Below are positions 15,577 to 24,946 of a stretch of DNA of 64,000 nt, one piece after another (the stretch's first letter is position 1; each line of letters opens with the position of its first letter). The notes under the pieces were generated by a model. It made no database searches, was not told where the DNA came from, and was given only the letters and a program-made list of their open reading frames with translations. Both the position numbers and the translations under genes were made by a program. Source of the DNA: Curtobacterium sp. VKM Ac-2865 (GTDB taxonomy: Bacteria > Actinomycetota > Actinomycetes > Actinomycetales > Microbacteriaceae); NCBI RefSeq assembly GCF_015350905.1, contig NZ_JADKRZ010000005.1, forward strand, positions 288,139 through 352,138, written 5' to 3'.

Positions 15577-17528
15577 CGAGGGACCCGCCCGTCGTGGGGT
15601 GCTCCGGCAGGGGTCGCCGGCGCTGGTGCACGATCGGGCCCGGCTGCCGCAGCGCGCCGGACCTGCACGAGTCCGACGACGAGCACGGCGACGACGACCA
15701 GCACGCCCGCCACGACGAGCACCACACCCGCTCGCGCCTGGTCGATCAGGGGGTCGGGCCCCCAGGTGCGCCCCATCGCACCGAACCACGACGCCTGCAG
15801 CAGCCCGAGCGGCCCCTGCATCGCGATGCCGAGCGACACGGTGCCGGCAGCGACCACGACGGCCCCGACGACCCGCACCGCGAAGGCCGTCATCGAGGCC
15901 CGGCGGGCGCCGGCGGCGACCGGCGTGAAGAGCGTCGGCAGCGCGAGCAGCCCGACGAGCAGGAAGACGACGTCGATGACCGTCCGGCCGATCGGGTCCC
16001 CGGTGGACCACCGCACCGCCTGGGTGCCGTAGAACGCCCACCAGACGGCGGCCAGCAGCACGAACGCGGGGAAGGGCTGCACGAGGTAGCGGACGGCGGC
16101 GTTGTCGACGAGCACGCCGGTCCACTCGCGGACGCCGGCGCTGTCGTCGTCGCGGGGCAGGACCGCGGCGCGGATGAGCTGCACGGGCGCCGCGGCCCAC
16201 ACGAGCGCCGGGACGACGAGGCCGAGCAGCAGGTGCGCGCCGACGTTCGCCGAGATGAGGAAGCGGTCGTACTCGTGGAGGGACCCGGAGGTCGCGACGA
16301 CCAGGCTGACGACGGCGATCCCCGCTGCGACGGACCGACGCACCGGCCAGGACACCCCGCGGCGACGGAGCCGCAGGACCCCGGCTGCGTACGTGGCGGC
16401 GATGAGGACGGCCGCCATGAGCCAGAACAGGTCGACGTTCCAGTGCGTGAGCCATCCCCAGGCGCCGGGCGCGTGCGGCAACGGGTCGTCCGTGAGCAGC
16501 TCGGCGGGCGACGGGTCGTTCGTCTTGCTCGGAGCGATCTGCGACACCGGCGGCGCCGTCCGGCCGAGTGCGGCGGCGAACCCGGAGGCGACGCCCATCA
16601 CCGCGAGCTCCACCACGATCAGGGTCCAGAACGGACGATGCCGCGCGGGTGTCGCGGCGAGGGCGAGCACGGTGCGCCGGCGCTGCACGGCCCCGGAGAC
16701 GCCGAGTGCCACGATCGCCCCGGTCTTCACCAGGACCAGGGCACCGTACGGGCTGAACAGGTTCGAGAACGCACCGACGCGGATCTGTGCCGAGGCCACT
16801 CCGGAGACGGCGACGAGCACGAAGCACCCGAGCGCGATGCTCGAGTACCGCCCGACGACGGCGGGCAGGCGGTCCTGGGACACGACCCCGCGGACCAGCA
16901 CGAGCATGACGATGCCACCGACCCAGAGCGCGGCACCGACGAGGTGCAGGCCGAGCGCGGTGACGGCGGCGTCGTGACTGGCGGTCCCCGCTGCGTGGCC
17001 CTGCTGCGCGAGCGGCACCAGGCCGATCATCGCGACGCCCGCGGTCAACGCGACCATGCCACGGGAGCGCACGGCGAAGCAGAGCACGGTGACGGCGGCC
17101 GCGACGAGCACGGTGACGAGCCAGGCGAGGCCGAGGTCCGTCCCGGTGAGGAACACCCCCATCGACTGGCCGAACTGGTCGTCGAGGCTGACCCGCGAGC
17201 CGGCGACGCTCAGGAAAGTCAAGAAGGTCGTGACGGCCGAGGCGACCGTCCACACGCCGGCGGAGGCAGCAGCGACGTCGATGGCGCGGTTCCACTCCGG
17301 GGCCGTGCGCGAGAGCCCGACGGTCGCGAGGGCGAGCCCGCCGATCGCCGCTGCTGCCGCCAGGTCGACGACGACCCGAGCGATGGGGAGCCCGAACCGG
17401 ACGACGGCGCCCGGGTCGGCGATCAGGGCTGGCTGCGCTCCCCCACCGATGACGAGGGCGACCAGGACGGACACGAACGCGACGAGCACCAGCACGGCTG
17501 GGCCGCTGATGCGCGCGATCCGGTTCAC
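15573..17528 (-). CDS. Fused CopD / cytochrome c oxidase assembly factor CtaG-like copper protein
   Basis: A 651-residue membrane protein with about 15 hydrophobic segments. The N-terminal half is a CopD-type copper-uptake domain (GHAAGTASHDAAVTALGLHL followed by VGAALWVGGIVMLVLV). The C-terminal half is the CtaG_Cox11-like caa3 assembly domain (YDRFLISANVGAHLLLGLVV, then WWAFYGTQAVRWS). The fusion is common in Actinobacteria and supplies copper to cytochrome oxidase. The GTG start lies 6 nt after TAGGCT, so the transcript is probably leaderless. The helicase gene follows with a 4-bp overlap. Confidence 0.88.
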   Translation of the reverse strand: MNRIARISGPAVLVLVAFVSVLVALVIGGGAQPALIADPGAVVRFGLPIARVVVDLAAAAAIGGLALATVGLSRTAPEWNRAIDVAAASAGVWTVASAVTTFLTFLSVAGSRVSLDDQFGQSMGVFLTGTDLGLAWLVTVLVAAAVTVLCFAVRSRGMVALTAGVAMIGLVPLAQQGHAAGTASHDAAVTALGLHLVGAALWVGGIVMLVLVRGVVSQDRLPAVVGRYSSIALGCFVLVAVSGVASAQIRVGAFSNLFSPYGALVLVKTGAIVALGVSGAVQRRRTVLALAATPARHRPFWTLIVVELAVMGVASGFAAALGRTAPPVSQIAPSKTNDPSPAELLTDDPLPHAPGAWGWLTHWNVDLFWLMAAVLIAATYAAGVLRLRRRGVSWPVRRSVAAGIAVVSLVVATSGSLHEYDRFLISANVGAHLLLGLVVPALVWAAAPVQLIRAAVLPRDDDSAGVREWTGVLVDNAAVRYLVQPFPAFVLLAAVWWAFYGTQAVRWSTGDPIGRTVIDVVFLLVGLLALPTLFTPVAAGARRASMTAFAVRVVGAVVVAAGTVSLGIAMQGPLGLLQASWFGAMGRTWGPDPLIDQARAGVVLVVAGVLVVVAVLVVGLVQVRRAAAAGPDRAPAPATPAGAPHDGRVPR

Positions 17529-17595
17529 CCGTCAAGCCTAGGCGGTGCCCACCCCGCGCAGCACCGGCGAGGGCAGACCTGTGGAGACCGCTCGG

Positions 17596-17703
17596 CACAA
17601 CGACCGCGGGGACGACCGGAGCCGCCCCCGCACAACGCCAGCGGGGACGACCGGAGCCGCCCCCGCCAACGACGACGGGGACGGCCGAAGCCGTCCCCGT
17701 CGT
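17596..17703. repeat. Three 35-bp tandem copies; the last is the hup terminator
   Basis: Copies start at 17596, 17631 and 17666. The first two share GGGGACGACCGGAGCCGCC and form poor stems. The third has diverged into a perfect stem, ACGACGGGGACGG (17672-17684) with CCGTCCCCGTCGT (17691-17703) around CCGAAG, placed 15 bp past the hup stop. It looks like a terminator that was duplicated tandemly. Confidence 0.75.
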
Positions 17704-17717
17704 GCGTCAGAGCAGTC

Positions 17718-18005
17718 CTACTTGACCGCAGCCTTGAGCTTCGAGCCGGCGCTGACCTTGACCGAGTCGCTCGCGGCGATCTCGATGGCGTCACCCGTCT
17801 GCGGGTTGCGGCCGGTGCGGGCGGCACGGTGCGTCTTCTCGAAGGCGATCCAACCCGGGATCGTGACCTTCGTGCCGTCGGCGACGGAGCCCGAGACGAC
17901 GCTGAAGAGCGCGTCGACGACGCCGTTGACGGTGGCCTGGCTCTGGCCGGACTCGGCGGCGACAGCAGCGACGAGCTCGGTGCGGTTCAGTGACTTGTCA
18001 GCCAT
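17718..18005 (-). CDS. hup: HU-family DNA-binding protein
   Basis: A 95-residue nucleoid protein. The HU/IHF signature is clear: N-terminal LNRTELVAAVAAESGQSQAT, the central GWIAFEKTHRAARTGRNPQT with the DNA-bending RNPQTG at residues 66-71, and a Lys-rich end. It lacks the long Lys/Ala tail of mycobacterial HupB. I choose the ATG at 18005, which has GAGGAGG 9 nt upstream; the frame extends upstream but is not HU-like. It acts as a dimer in chromosome compaction. Confidence 0.95.
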   Translation of the reverse strand: MADKSLNRTELVAAVAAESGQSQATVNGVVDALFSVVSGSVADGTKVTIPGWIAFEKTHRAARTGRNPQTGDAIEIAASDSVKVSAGSKLKAAVK

Positions 18006-18234
18006 TGGGTGTCCTCCTCGGACTTCTTGCGTATCGGTCGGACGCACGTGGCGCCCGGTGCCCTTGGCGGTTGCCCCGGGGCTTCGGACCAGCGGGCCGA
18101 GGGCCCGGCGGAACCGGAGTTGAACCTACCAGCCAGGTCCCGCGAATCCTGTCGACTCGCCCGGATTTCCGGGCTTGTCGAGGGTCTGGAGCGACGGATG
18201 AGGCCAAAGTGACGACAATGTCCCCCGAATGCAG

Positions 18235-18272
18235 CGAACGCCCCGCCACCGGTGAGGGTGACGAGGCGTTCG
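18235..18272. terminator. Terminator of the rpmB-rpmG-rpsN operon
   Basis: CGAACGCC (18235-18242) pairs with GGCGTTCG (18265-18272) 12 bp beyond the rpsN stop. The rest of the 279-bp gap up to hup holds the hup promoter and leader; no gene is visible in it. Confidence 0.65.
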
Positions 18273-18284
18273 GGGAGTGCGTGC

Positions 18285-18590
18285 TTACCAGGAGCTCTTC
18301 GTGATGCCCGGCAGCTCGCCACGGTGCGCCATGTCGCGGAAGCGGACACGGCTGATGCCGAACTGCGTCAGGTGACCGCGGGGGCGGCCGTCGATGGCGT
18401 CGCGGTTGCGGTAGCGCACCGGCGAGGCGTCGCGGGGGAGCTTCTGCAGCCCCACGCGAGCGGCCTCACGCGACTCGTCCGTGCCGTTCGGGTCCACGAG
18501 GGCCTTCTTCAGCTCGAGACGACGCTCGGCGTAACGCGCGATGATGACTGCACGCTGGTTGTTCTTCGCGATCATGCTCTTCTTCGCCAT
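18285..18590 (-). CDS. rpsN: 30S ribosomal protein uS14, zinc-independent long form
   Basis: A 101-residue protein that begins [20 protein letters not shown] and ends [19 protein letters not shown] plus a short tail. The short zinc-binding S14 form (about 61 residues, two CxxC) is not matched: there is no cysteine at all, and the length fits the C-minus form. It starts 2 bp after the rpmG stop in the rpmB-rpmG-rpsN operon. In other Actinobacteria this set of zinc-free paralogues is used when zinc is scarce. Confidence 0.95.
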   Translation of the reverse strand: MAKKSMIAKNNQRAVIIARYAERRLELKKALVDPNGTDESREAARVGLQKLPRDASPVRYRNRDAIDGRPRGHLTQFGISRVRFRDMAHRGELPGITKSSW

Positions 18591-18592
18591 GC

Positions 18593-18763
18593 TTAGCGCT
18601 CCTCACGGAAGTCGACGTGCTTGCGGACCACCGGGTCGTACTTCTTCAGCACGAGACGGTCCGGGTTGTTGCGACGGTTCTTCTTGGTCACGTAGGTGAA
18701 ACCGGTGCCCGCCGTCGAGCGGAGCTTGATGATCGGACGGACGTCCTGACCCTTCTTCGCCAT
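18593..18763 (-). CDS. rpmG: 50S ribosomal protein bL33, zinc-independent form
   Basis: A 56-residue protein starting [20 protein letters not shown] and ending [10 protein letters not shown]. The four cysteines of zinc-binding bL33 are absent, so this is the C-minus type. Its ATG shares one base with the rpmB stop (TGATG), and the TAA is 2 bp before rpsN, which shows translational coupling. Confidence 0.95.
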   Translation of the reverse strand: MAKKGQDVRPIIKLRSTAGTGFTYVTKKNRRNNPDRLVLKKYDPVVRKHVDFREER

Positions 18764-18999
18764 CAGATCTTCTCCCCGCGTGCGAGGACGTCCTTGACGA
18801 CGGACTCGATGCCGCGAGCGTCAATGACCTTGATGCCCTTCGCGCTGAGCGTGAGGGTGACCTTCCGACGAAGCGAAGGCACGTAGTAGGTCTTCTTCTG
18901 CACGTTCGGGTCGAAGCGACGCTTCGTCCGACGGTGCGAGTGCGAGATGTTGTGTCCGAAGCCGGGAACGGCGCCGGTCACCTGGCACACTGCTGCCAT
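18763..18999 (-). CDS. rpmB: 50S ribosomal protein bL28, zinc-independent form
   Basis: A 78-residue protein, first gene of the operon. [20 protein letters not shown] keeps only one cysteine where the zinc form has CxxC, and the second CxxC is absent, so it is the C-minus form. AGGAGGAAACC precedes the ATG. The leader has a perfect 20-bp palindrome but no Zur box that I can see. Confidence 0.95.
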   Translation of the reverse strand: MAAVCQVTGAVPGFGHNISHSHRRTKRRFDPNVQKKTYYVPSLRRKVTLTLSAKGIKVIDARGIESVVKDVLARGEKI

Positions 19000-19020
19000 G
19001 GTTTCCTCCTGATGCATACC

Positions 19021-19040
19021 GTGCGTCCGATCGGACGCAC
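19021..19040. promoter_or_regulatory. Perfect 20-bp palindrome in the rpmB leader
   Basis: GTGCGTCCGATCGGACGCAC is fully self-complementary and ends 21 bp before the rpmB start codon. A similar half (GGTCGGACGCAC) lies upstream of hup near 18037. Further upstream GGCACACAC and GTGTGTGCC (about 19057 and 19105) could pair as a second stem. It may be an operator or a leader hairpin; the bases do not match a Zur box. Confidence 0.5.
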
Positions 19041-19257
19041 CCAAGGTCACTTGCCTGGCACACACACGCGCAGGCCACCGAGAGGTGACGTCACGAGGGG
19101 GTTGTGTGTGCCGCCCAGTCCGACCACGAGGGCCGGAACCACGCGACCGCGGCGTTCGCGACGGTCGGAGGGCTGAACAACGGGACCGCGCGAGCGCGGA
19201 CCAGCCGCCAACACTACGCGAAGGCCGGGCGTGTCGCAACCCACGCGACGAACGGCA

Positions 19258-19953
19258 CTACGGGCCGTCGGTCGGCTTCGGCGCCACCGCCCGGACGATC
19301 AGGTCGCCGAGTGCCACCGGTGCCGAGAACATCGGCCAGTGACCGGTGTCGAGCCCGACGATCGAGAGCTCCTCGGTCGCCACGAGCTCCGCCGCCCAGG
19401 TCTGGTGGTCCGCGACCATGGCCGCCAGGTCGGCCGGCGAGATCTCGCACGTGATGACGGTCGCGGGGACGGTGTGCCGGGCGGCGTCCGCGTAGTGGAA
19501 GGGGTCGCTCGGCACCGCAGCCGGTTCGGGGACCGCGCGGTGCTCGAACGCGGTCCGCAGCTCCGGCGTCATGCCCCGGACGGTCGCCGGCTCCCAGAAG
19601 TCCCACGGCGGCAGCGGCACGACGCCGTCCACGACCGGCAGTTCGTCGTTCACGCAGCCGCCCTCCGGCCCGGGGAACGTGTCCACGTAGACCAGGTGCT
19701 GCACGAGCGAGGGTCGCCGGTCGACCGCCATGTACGCGATCGGGCCGGCGCCGGAGTGCCCGACGAGCACGACGGGTTCCTCGGGCGTGGCGACGTCGTC
19801 GAGGCGTTCGACCAGCGCGGCGACCTGCTCGTCGAGGGTGTCACCGTCGCGGGTGACGGCCTCGACCGAGTGGCCGGCCGCGCGCACGACCGGCACGACC
19901 GCGTCCCAGGCGTCCGCTTCGAGCCAGAACCCCGGCACCAGGATGACGTGCAT
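19258..19953 (-). CDS. Alpha/beta hydrolase
   Basis: A 231-residue alpha/beta-hydrolase fold protein, probably an esterase or lactonase of unknown substrate. The start VILVPGFWLEADAWDAVVP resembles the oxyanion region; the nucleophile is Ser in LVGHSGAGPIAYMA (near residue 80), and the catalytic His is in GLDTGHWPMFSAP near the C-terminus. The chosen ATG follows TAGGGT by 7 nt and lies 11 bp past the zur stop, so it may have its own leaderless promoter in the end of zur or be read through from it. Confidence 0.8.
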   Translation of the reverse strand: MHVILVPGFWLEADAWDAVVPVVRAAGHSVEAVTRDGDTLDEQVAALVERLDDVATPEEPVVLVGHSGAGPIAYMAVDRRPSLVQHLVYVDTFPGPEGGCVNDELPVVDGVVPLPPWDFWEPATVRGMTPELRTAFEHRAVPEPAAVPSDPFHYADAARHTVPATVITCEISPADLAAMVADHQTWAAELVATEELSIVGLDTGHWPMFSAPVALGDLIVRAVAPKPTDGP

Positions 19954-19963
19954 GCGCCGGACC

Positions 19964-20395
19964 CTACGCGCCCGCGCGAGCGGCGGTGCAGGAGGCGCAC
20001 TCACCGAAGATGTCGACAACGTGGCTGGCGTTCGTGAAGCCGTGCTCCGCCGCGACGCGCTGCGCCCACTGCTCGACCGGGTCGGCCTGGATCTCGACGG
20101 TCCGGCCGCAGTTCCGGCAGATCAGGTGGTGGTGGTGCTTGTCCGTGGTGCACGCGCGGTAGAGCGACTCACCGTCCTGCTGCAGCGAGTCGGCGTCACC
20201 GTCGGAGGCCAGGTCGGCGAGCGCCCGGTAGACGGTCGCCAGTCCGATGGTCGAGCCGCCCTCGCGCAGGTGGGCGTGCAGCGCCTGGGCGCTCACGAAG
20301 CCCTCTGACCCGTCGAGCGCACCGCGCACCGCTTCGCGCTGCCACGTGTTGCGCTTCGGCTTCGGCGTCACGCCGGGGTTCTGGACGGCGTTCAT
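19964..20395 (-). CDS. zur: Fur-family zinc uptake regulator
   Basis: A 143-residue Fur-superfamily repressor. The winged helix covers about residues 16-75 (STIGLATVYRALADLASDGD), followed by the metal-sensing TDKHHHHLICRNCG block. The structural zinc pairs are Cys93/Cys96 and Cys133/Cys136. Position as the last gene of znuA-znuC-znuB-zur, with a 4-bp overlap (ATGA) with znuB, supports zinc rather than iron as corepressor. With zinc bound it should repress its own operon through the dyad before znuA. AGGAGG precedes the ATG. Confidence 0.9.
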   Translation of the reverse strand: MNAVQNPGVTPKPKRNTWQREAVRGALDGSEGFVSAQALHAHLREGGSTIGLATVYRALADLASDGDADSLQQDGESLYRACTTDKHHHHLICRNCGRTVEIQADPVEQWAQRVAAEHGFTNASHVVDIFGECASCTAARAGA

Positions 20396-21317
20396 GCGCG
20401 GACCTCCTGTGGTGCATCGGTACCGGTCTGGAGGCTCGGTGCGCCCCCGTCGTGCTCGTCGCGGACCGCGACCCGGTCGCGTCCACGGCGGTCCTTCCGC
20501 GCGCCGACGATGCGGCACACGACCCAGATGGCGAACGAGATCGACGTCACGTACGGACTGATCGGCAGGCCGCCCCCGAGTGCCAGCAGGATGCCACCGA
20601 CGACCGACACCACCGCGAACAGCATCGACAGCAGCGGGACCAGCAGCGGGTGCACGGTCAGCCGCAGGGCCGCGGCGGCCGGTGTCACGAGCAGCGAGAG
20701 CACGAGGAGCGCGCCGACGATCTGCACGGAGACGGCCGTCGCGAGCCCGAGGGTCAGCATGAACACCAGGGCGAGCGTCCGGACGGGCACCCCGGCAGCC
20801 GCTGCGACGTCGGGGTCGACGGACGCGAACATCAGCGGGCGCCAGATGACGATGAGCGTGACGACGACGATCGCGCTGACGACGATCAGGAACGTCAGCT
20901 GCGGGTTGTCGACCGAGACGATCTGCCCGGTGAGCAGGCCGAACTTGTTGGCCGCGCGCCCCTTGTAGAGCGCCAGGCAGAGGATCCCGAGGCCGAGGCC
21001 GAACGGCATCAGCACGGCGATGATCGAGTTGCGGTCGCGAGCGCGCGAGCCGAGCAGCCCGATGAGCAGCGCCGCGACCACCGACCCGACGAGCGACCCC
21101 GTCACGACGTTGACCCCGAGCAGCAGGGACGCGCTCGCACCCGCGAAGGACAGCTCGCTGATGCCGTGCACCGCGAACGGCATGTTCCGCGCGACGACGA
21201 ACGGGCCGATCAGCCCGCCGACGATGCCGAGCACCGCGCCCGCGAGGATCGAGTTCTGCACGAGCACGAGGAGCTCGCCGTAGTCCTGGAACGAGAAGAC
21301 CGTCGACCAGACGTCCA

Positions 21318-21318
<1 letters not shown>
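20392..21318 (-). CDS. znuB: Zinc ABC transporter permease
   Basis: A 308-residue ABC-3 family permease with eight to nine transmembrane segments, forming the channel for Zn2+ with the ATPase and binding protein. The block PFAVHGISELSFAGASASLL near residue 45 and GALLVLSLLVTPAAAALRL near residue 215 are typical. The charged C-terminal 45 residues are cytoplasmic and of unknown role. Start and stop are coupled to znuC (1-bp overlap) and zur (4-bp overlap). Confidence 0.9.
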
Positions 21319-22222
<904 letters not shown>

Positions 22223-22226
<4 letters not shown>

Positions 22227-23134
22227 TTCGTCAGTGCCGCCTGCACCGCGTCGATGTTCGCCTGCTGCCACGAGACGTAATCCTCCCCCTTCGGGAGCGT
22301 CTCCGTGACACCGACCACCGGCACGTCAGCGCGCTTGGCGGCCTTCTCGACCTGTTCGGTCTCCGGGCTGGAGGTCTGCTCGTTGTAGGCGAGGAGCTTC
22401 GCCGTGCCGCCGGAGAACAGCTTGATGGTGTCGTTGAGCGCGGCCGGCGGGACGTCGTCGCCCTCCTCGATCGCCTCGGAGAAGGCCTCCGGCGTGACGT
22501 TGTCGAGGCCCATCGCGTCGAACAGGTACCCGGGCACCGGCTCCGTGTAGGCCACCTCCTCCCCGTCGACGGTCTTCTTCACGGCGGCCGTCTGCGACTC
22601 GAGGTCCTGCAGCTTCGCGGTGAGCGCGTCGGCGTTCTTCGTGAAGGTGGCCTCGTCCGCGCTGTCGAGCTCGCCGAGGCGCTTCGTGACGTCCGCCACG
22701 AGCTTGACCATCGTCGGGTAGCTGTAGAACACGTGCTCGTTGAACTCCGCGTCGCCGCCAGCGTCGAGCCCCGAGAGCTTCACCACGTTGATCGTGTCGG
22801 CCGTCGTGTTCGACGACTTCGCCAGCGTGGTCATGAAGTCGTCGTACCCGCCGCCGTTCTCGATGAGCAGGTCGGCCTTGGACACGGCGAGCTGCGTCTT
22901 CGCGCTCGACTCGAACGAGTGCGGGTCCTGGGACGGGTCGTTCAGGATGCTCGTGACCTGCACGTGGTCACCGCCGATCGACTCGACGAGCGATCCGTAC
23001 ACGTTGGTGGACGCGACGACCCGGACGGTGCCGTCGCCGGACGCGTCCGAGGAGGCAGAGGACGTCGCGCACCCGGTCAGGGCGAGCGCAGCGGCGCCGA
23101 CGACGAGCGGCAGGGTGAGGAGGCGGGAGTGCAT
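22223..23134 (-). CDS. znuA: Zinc-binding lipoprotein of the Znu transporter
   Basis: A 303-residue cluster-A-I (TroA-like) solute-binding lipoprotein. The signal peptide ends in LALTGC, so Cys22 would be lipidated. Metal-site residues are expected at His in DPSQDPHSFESS (near 72), His in NEHVFYSYP and Glu/Asp near the C-terminus. The acidic His-rich loop of E. coli ZnuA is missing. It is the first gene of znuA-znuC-znuB-zur; the ATG follows TAGCGT by 7 nt, so translation is leaderless. Confidence 0.9.
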
Positions 23135-23141
23135 GGTGACG

Positions 23142-23171
23142 ACGCTAGCGCTTCATGAGAACGATTGTCAA
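23142..23171 (-). promoter_or_regulatory. znuA promoter with Zur-box-like dyad
   Basis: On the minus strand a consensus -35 TTGACA (23166-23171) and -10 TAGCGT (23142-23147) have an 18-bp spacer. The dyad TGAGAACGATTGTCA (23156-23170) covers the -35 and half the spacer and matches the TGANAATN(A)TTNTCA pattern of actinobacterial Zur/Fur boxes. Confidence 0.8.
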
Positions 23172-23196
23172 AACCGGTATCAGCAAGGCGACCCAG

Positions 23197-23244
23197 GACG
23201 GACGGGAGGCTCGGTGCCAGCTGGCACCGAGCCTCCCGTCCGTC
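23197..23244. terminator. Family C: perfect 48-bp palindrome
   Basis: The two 24-bp arms pair with no loop: GACGGACGGGAGGC, then TCGGTGCCAG, and the reverse complement. It lies 18 bp beyond the PTS IIC stop and next to the znuA promoter, so it likely ends IIC transcription and insulates znuA. Confidence 0.8.
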
Positions 23245-23261
23245 AGCGGGTCGCGTCGCGA

Positions 23262-24530
23262 CTACGCCTTGGTGAGGTCGTCCACCGAGGCCGAGGCGAT
23301 CTCGTCCTCCGGCTCGCGGCCGGGGGTGCCGAGGTTCCACTTCTTGATCACGAAACTGAACAGGAAGTAGTAGACCGCCGCGTAGGCCAGGCCGATCGGG
23401 ATGAGCCAGATCGCCCCCTGCGCCTTGCCGAAGTTCAACACGTAGTCGATCGCACCGGCCGAGAAGGAGAAGCCGTCGTGGATGCCGAGGGCGTTGACGA
23501 GGGCGAGCGAGGTCCCCGTCAGCACGGCGTGGATCACGTACAGCGGCCAGGCGACGAACATGAACGAGTACTCGAGCGGCTCGGTGATGCCGGTGACGAA
23601 CGAGGTCAGCGCGGCCGAGAGCATGATGCCGCCGACGAGCTTGCGCTGCGAGGGGCGGGCGTTGCGCCAGATGGCCAGGGCGCCGGCGGGGAGCGCGAAC
23701 ATCATGATCGGGAAGAAGCCGGTCTGGAAGATGCCGGCCGACGGGTCACCCGCGAGGAAGCGCGCGATGTCACCGTGGTAGGTCACGCCGCCGGTGGTGA
23801 AGCTGCCGAGCTGGAACCACGGGAAGAAGTTGAGCAGCTGGTGCAGCCCGATCGGGATGAGCATGCGGTTGACGAACCCGAAGATGCCGCCACCGATGAC
23901 CGGCTGTGAGGTGACCTGCTCACCGACCCAGGTGAGCCCCTGGTCGAAGTAGCGGTACACGAACGACATCAGCACCGCGATGATCAGCGCCGCGACGGCC
24001 GCCAGGATCGGGACGAGACGGCGACCCGAGAAGAAGCCGAGGAAGTCGGGCATCTTCGTGCGGTGGAACCGGGTCCACAGCCCCGCGGAGACGAGGCCCA
24101 TGATGATGCCGCCGAGGACACCGAAGTTGATCGTCGCCTGGTTGCCGGACGAGTCCTTCACGCCCTCGAGGACGATCGGCGACATGGCCGCGAACACCTG
24201 GTACATGACCATGTAGCCGACGACTGCCGCGAGTGCCGTGGTGCCGTCGGACTTCTTGGCCCACCCGATCGCGATGCCGACCGCGAAGAGCAGCGGCAGC
24301 CAGGTGAAGACGCCGTTGCCGGCCGCGGCGACGATGGTCGCGCCCTTCTCGAAGCCAGGGATCGCGCCGAGCATGTCGCTCTGGCCGAGACGGAGCAGGA
24401 TGCCTGCCGCGGGCATGACCGCGATCGGGAGCAGCAGGCTCCGACCGAGTCGCTGCGCGTTCGCGAAGACCTTGCTCTGCTTCTTCGGCGTCTTCTTCTC
24501 CGGCACATCCGTGGTTGCAGCAGTGCTCAT
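23262..24530 (-). CDS. PTS EIIC permease, N-acetylglucosamine/glucose type
   Basis: A 422-residue PTS membrane component of the glucose/GlcNAc superfamily with about ten transmembrane segments. RLGRSLLLPIAVMPAAGILL at the N-terminus, the GFVNRMLIPIGLHQLLNFFP block and the GITEPLEYSFMFVAWPLYVI block (substrate and Glu-Pro loop) are diagnostic. IIB and IIA are separate genes, divergent from it, as in Streptomyces NagE2/NagF/Crr. The ATG has AGAGGACC upstream. A TTGACA-N18-GACACT promoter on the minus strand lies near 24655-24676. Confidence 0.88.
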   Translation of the reverse strand: MSTAATTDVPEKKTPKKQSKVFANAQRLGRSLLLPIAVMPAAGILLRLGQSDMLGAIPGFEKGATIVAAAGNGVFTWLPLLFAVGIAIGWAKKSDGTTALAAVVGYMVMYQVFAAMSPIVLEGVKDSSGNQATINFGVLGGIIMGLVSAGLWTRFHRTKMPDFLGFFSGRRLVPILAAVAALIIAVLMSFVYRYFDQGLTWVGEQVTSQPVIGGGIFGFVNRMLIPIGLHQLLNFFPWFQLGSFTTGGVTYHGDIARFLAGDPSAGIFQTGFFPIMMFALPAGALAIWRNARPSQRKLVGGIMLSAALTSFVTGITEPLEYSFMFVAWPLYVIHAVLTGTSLALVNALGIHDGFSFSAGAIDYVLNFGKAQGAIWLIPIGLAYAAVYYFLFSFVIKKWNLGTPGREPEDEIASASVDDLTKA

Positions 24531-24629
24531 CGGAGGTCCTCTCGTCATCGGGTGGAGCTTGTCGGGGTGAGTTGAGTCGTGCAGCCGGCGCCGGTACTCT
24601 CAGCAGTGTCGCGAGGTCCGGTCCTGTCC

Positions 24630-24639
24630 GGTCATGACC
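24630..24639. promoter_or_regulatory. DasR-like operator between IIC and IIB
   Basis: CCGGTCATGACCAGT (24628-24642) has the GGTCATGACC core and one full ACCAGT flank, close to the dre consensus ACTGGTCTAGACCAGT of GntR/DasR regulators. It lies in the 179-bp divergent gap, downstream of the IIC promoter, and could control both directions. A related pair of half-sites lies at the GntR gene. Confidence 0.7.
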
Positions 24640-24709
24640 AGTACGTAGTGTCGACGACCTGTGTACTGCCTGTCAACCTGATCGCGAAGCCGTAACCAGG
24701 AGGAAACAG

Positions 24710-24946
24710 ATGGCCGACATCAAGGCAGCCGACATCATCGCCGCACTCGGCGGAGCCGACAACATCGAAGAGGTCGAGGGCTGCATCACGCGCCTCCGCG
24801 TCGAGGTGGAGGACGGCGACCTCGTCGACAAGGACGCACTCAAGACCGCCGGCGCACAGGCCGTCGTGGGTGGCGGCACCGGCTGGCAGGTCATCGTCGG
24901 ACCGATCGCCGACAACCTCGCGCAGGACATCCAGGACGAGCTGTGA
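24710..24946 (+). CDS. PTS EIIB component, glucose/GlcNAc type
   Basis: A 78-residue stand-alone EIIB domain. The phosphorylated cysteine is Cys25 in EEVEGCITRLRVEVED, followed by the usual VVGGGTGWQVIVGP loop. It takes phosphate from EIIA and passes it to the sugar held by EIIC. AGGAGGAAACAG precedes the ATG. Its TGA overlaps the GTG of the IIA gene. Confidence 0.9.
   Translation: MADIKAADIIAALGGADNIEEVEGCITRLRVEVEDGDLVDKDALKTAGAQAVVGGGTGWQVIVGPIADNLAQDIQDEL

Noticed and set aside
19000..19257. Zur box or tRNA upstream of rpmB
   Set aside because: No AT-containing TGA...TCA dyad and no cloverleaf-like sequence was seen; only GC-rich palindromes.
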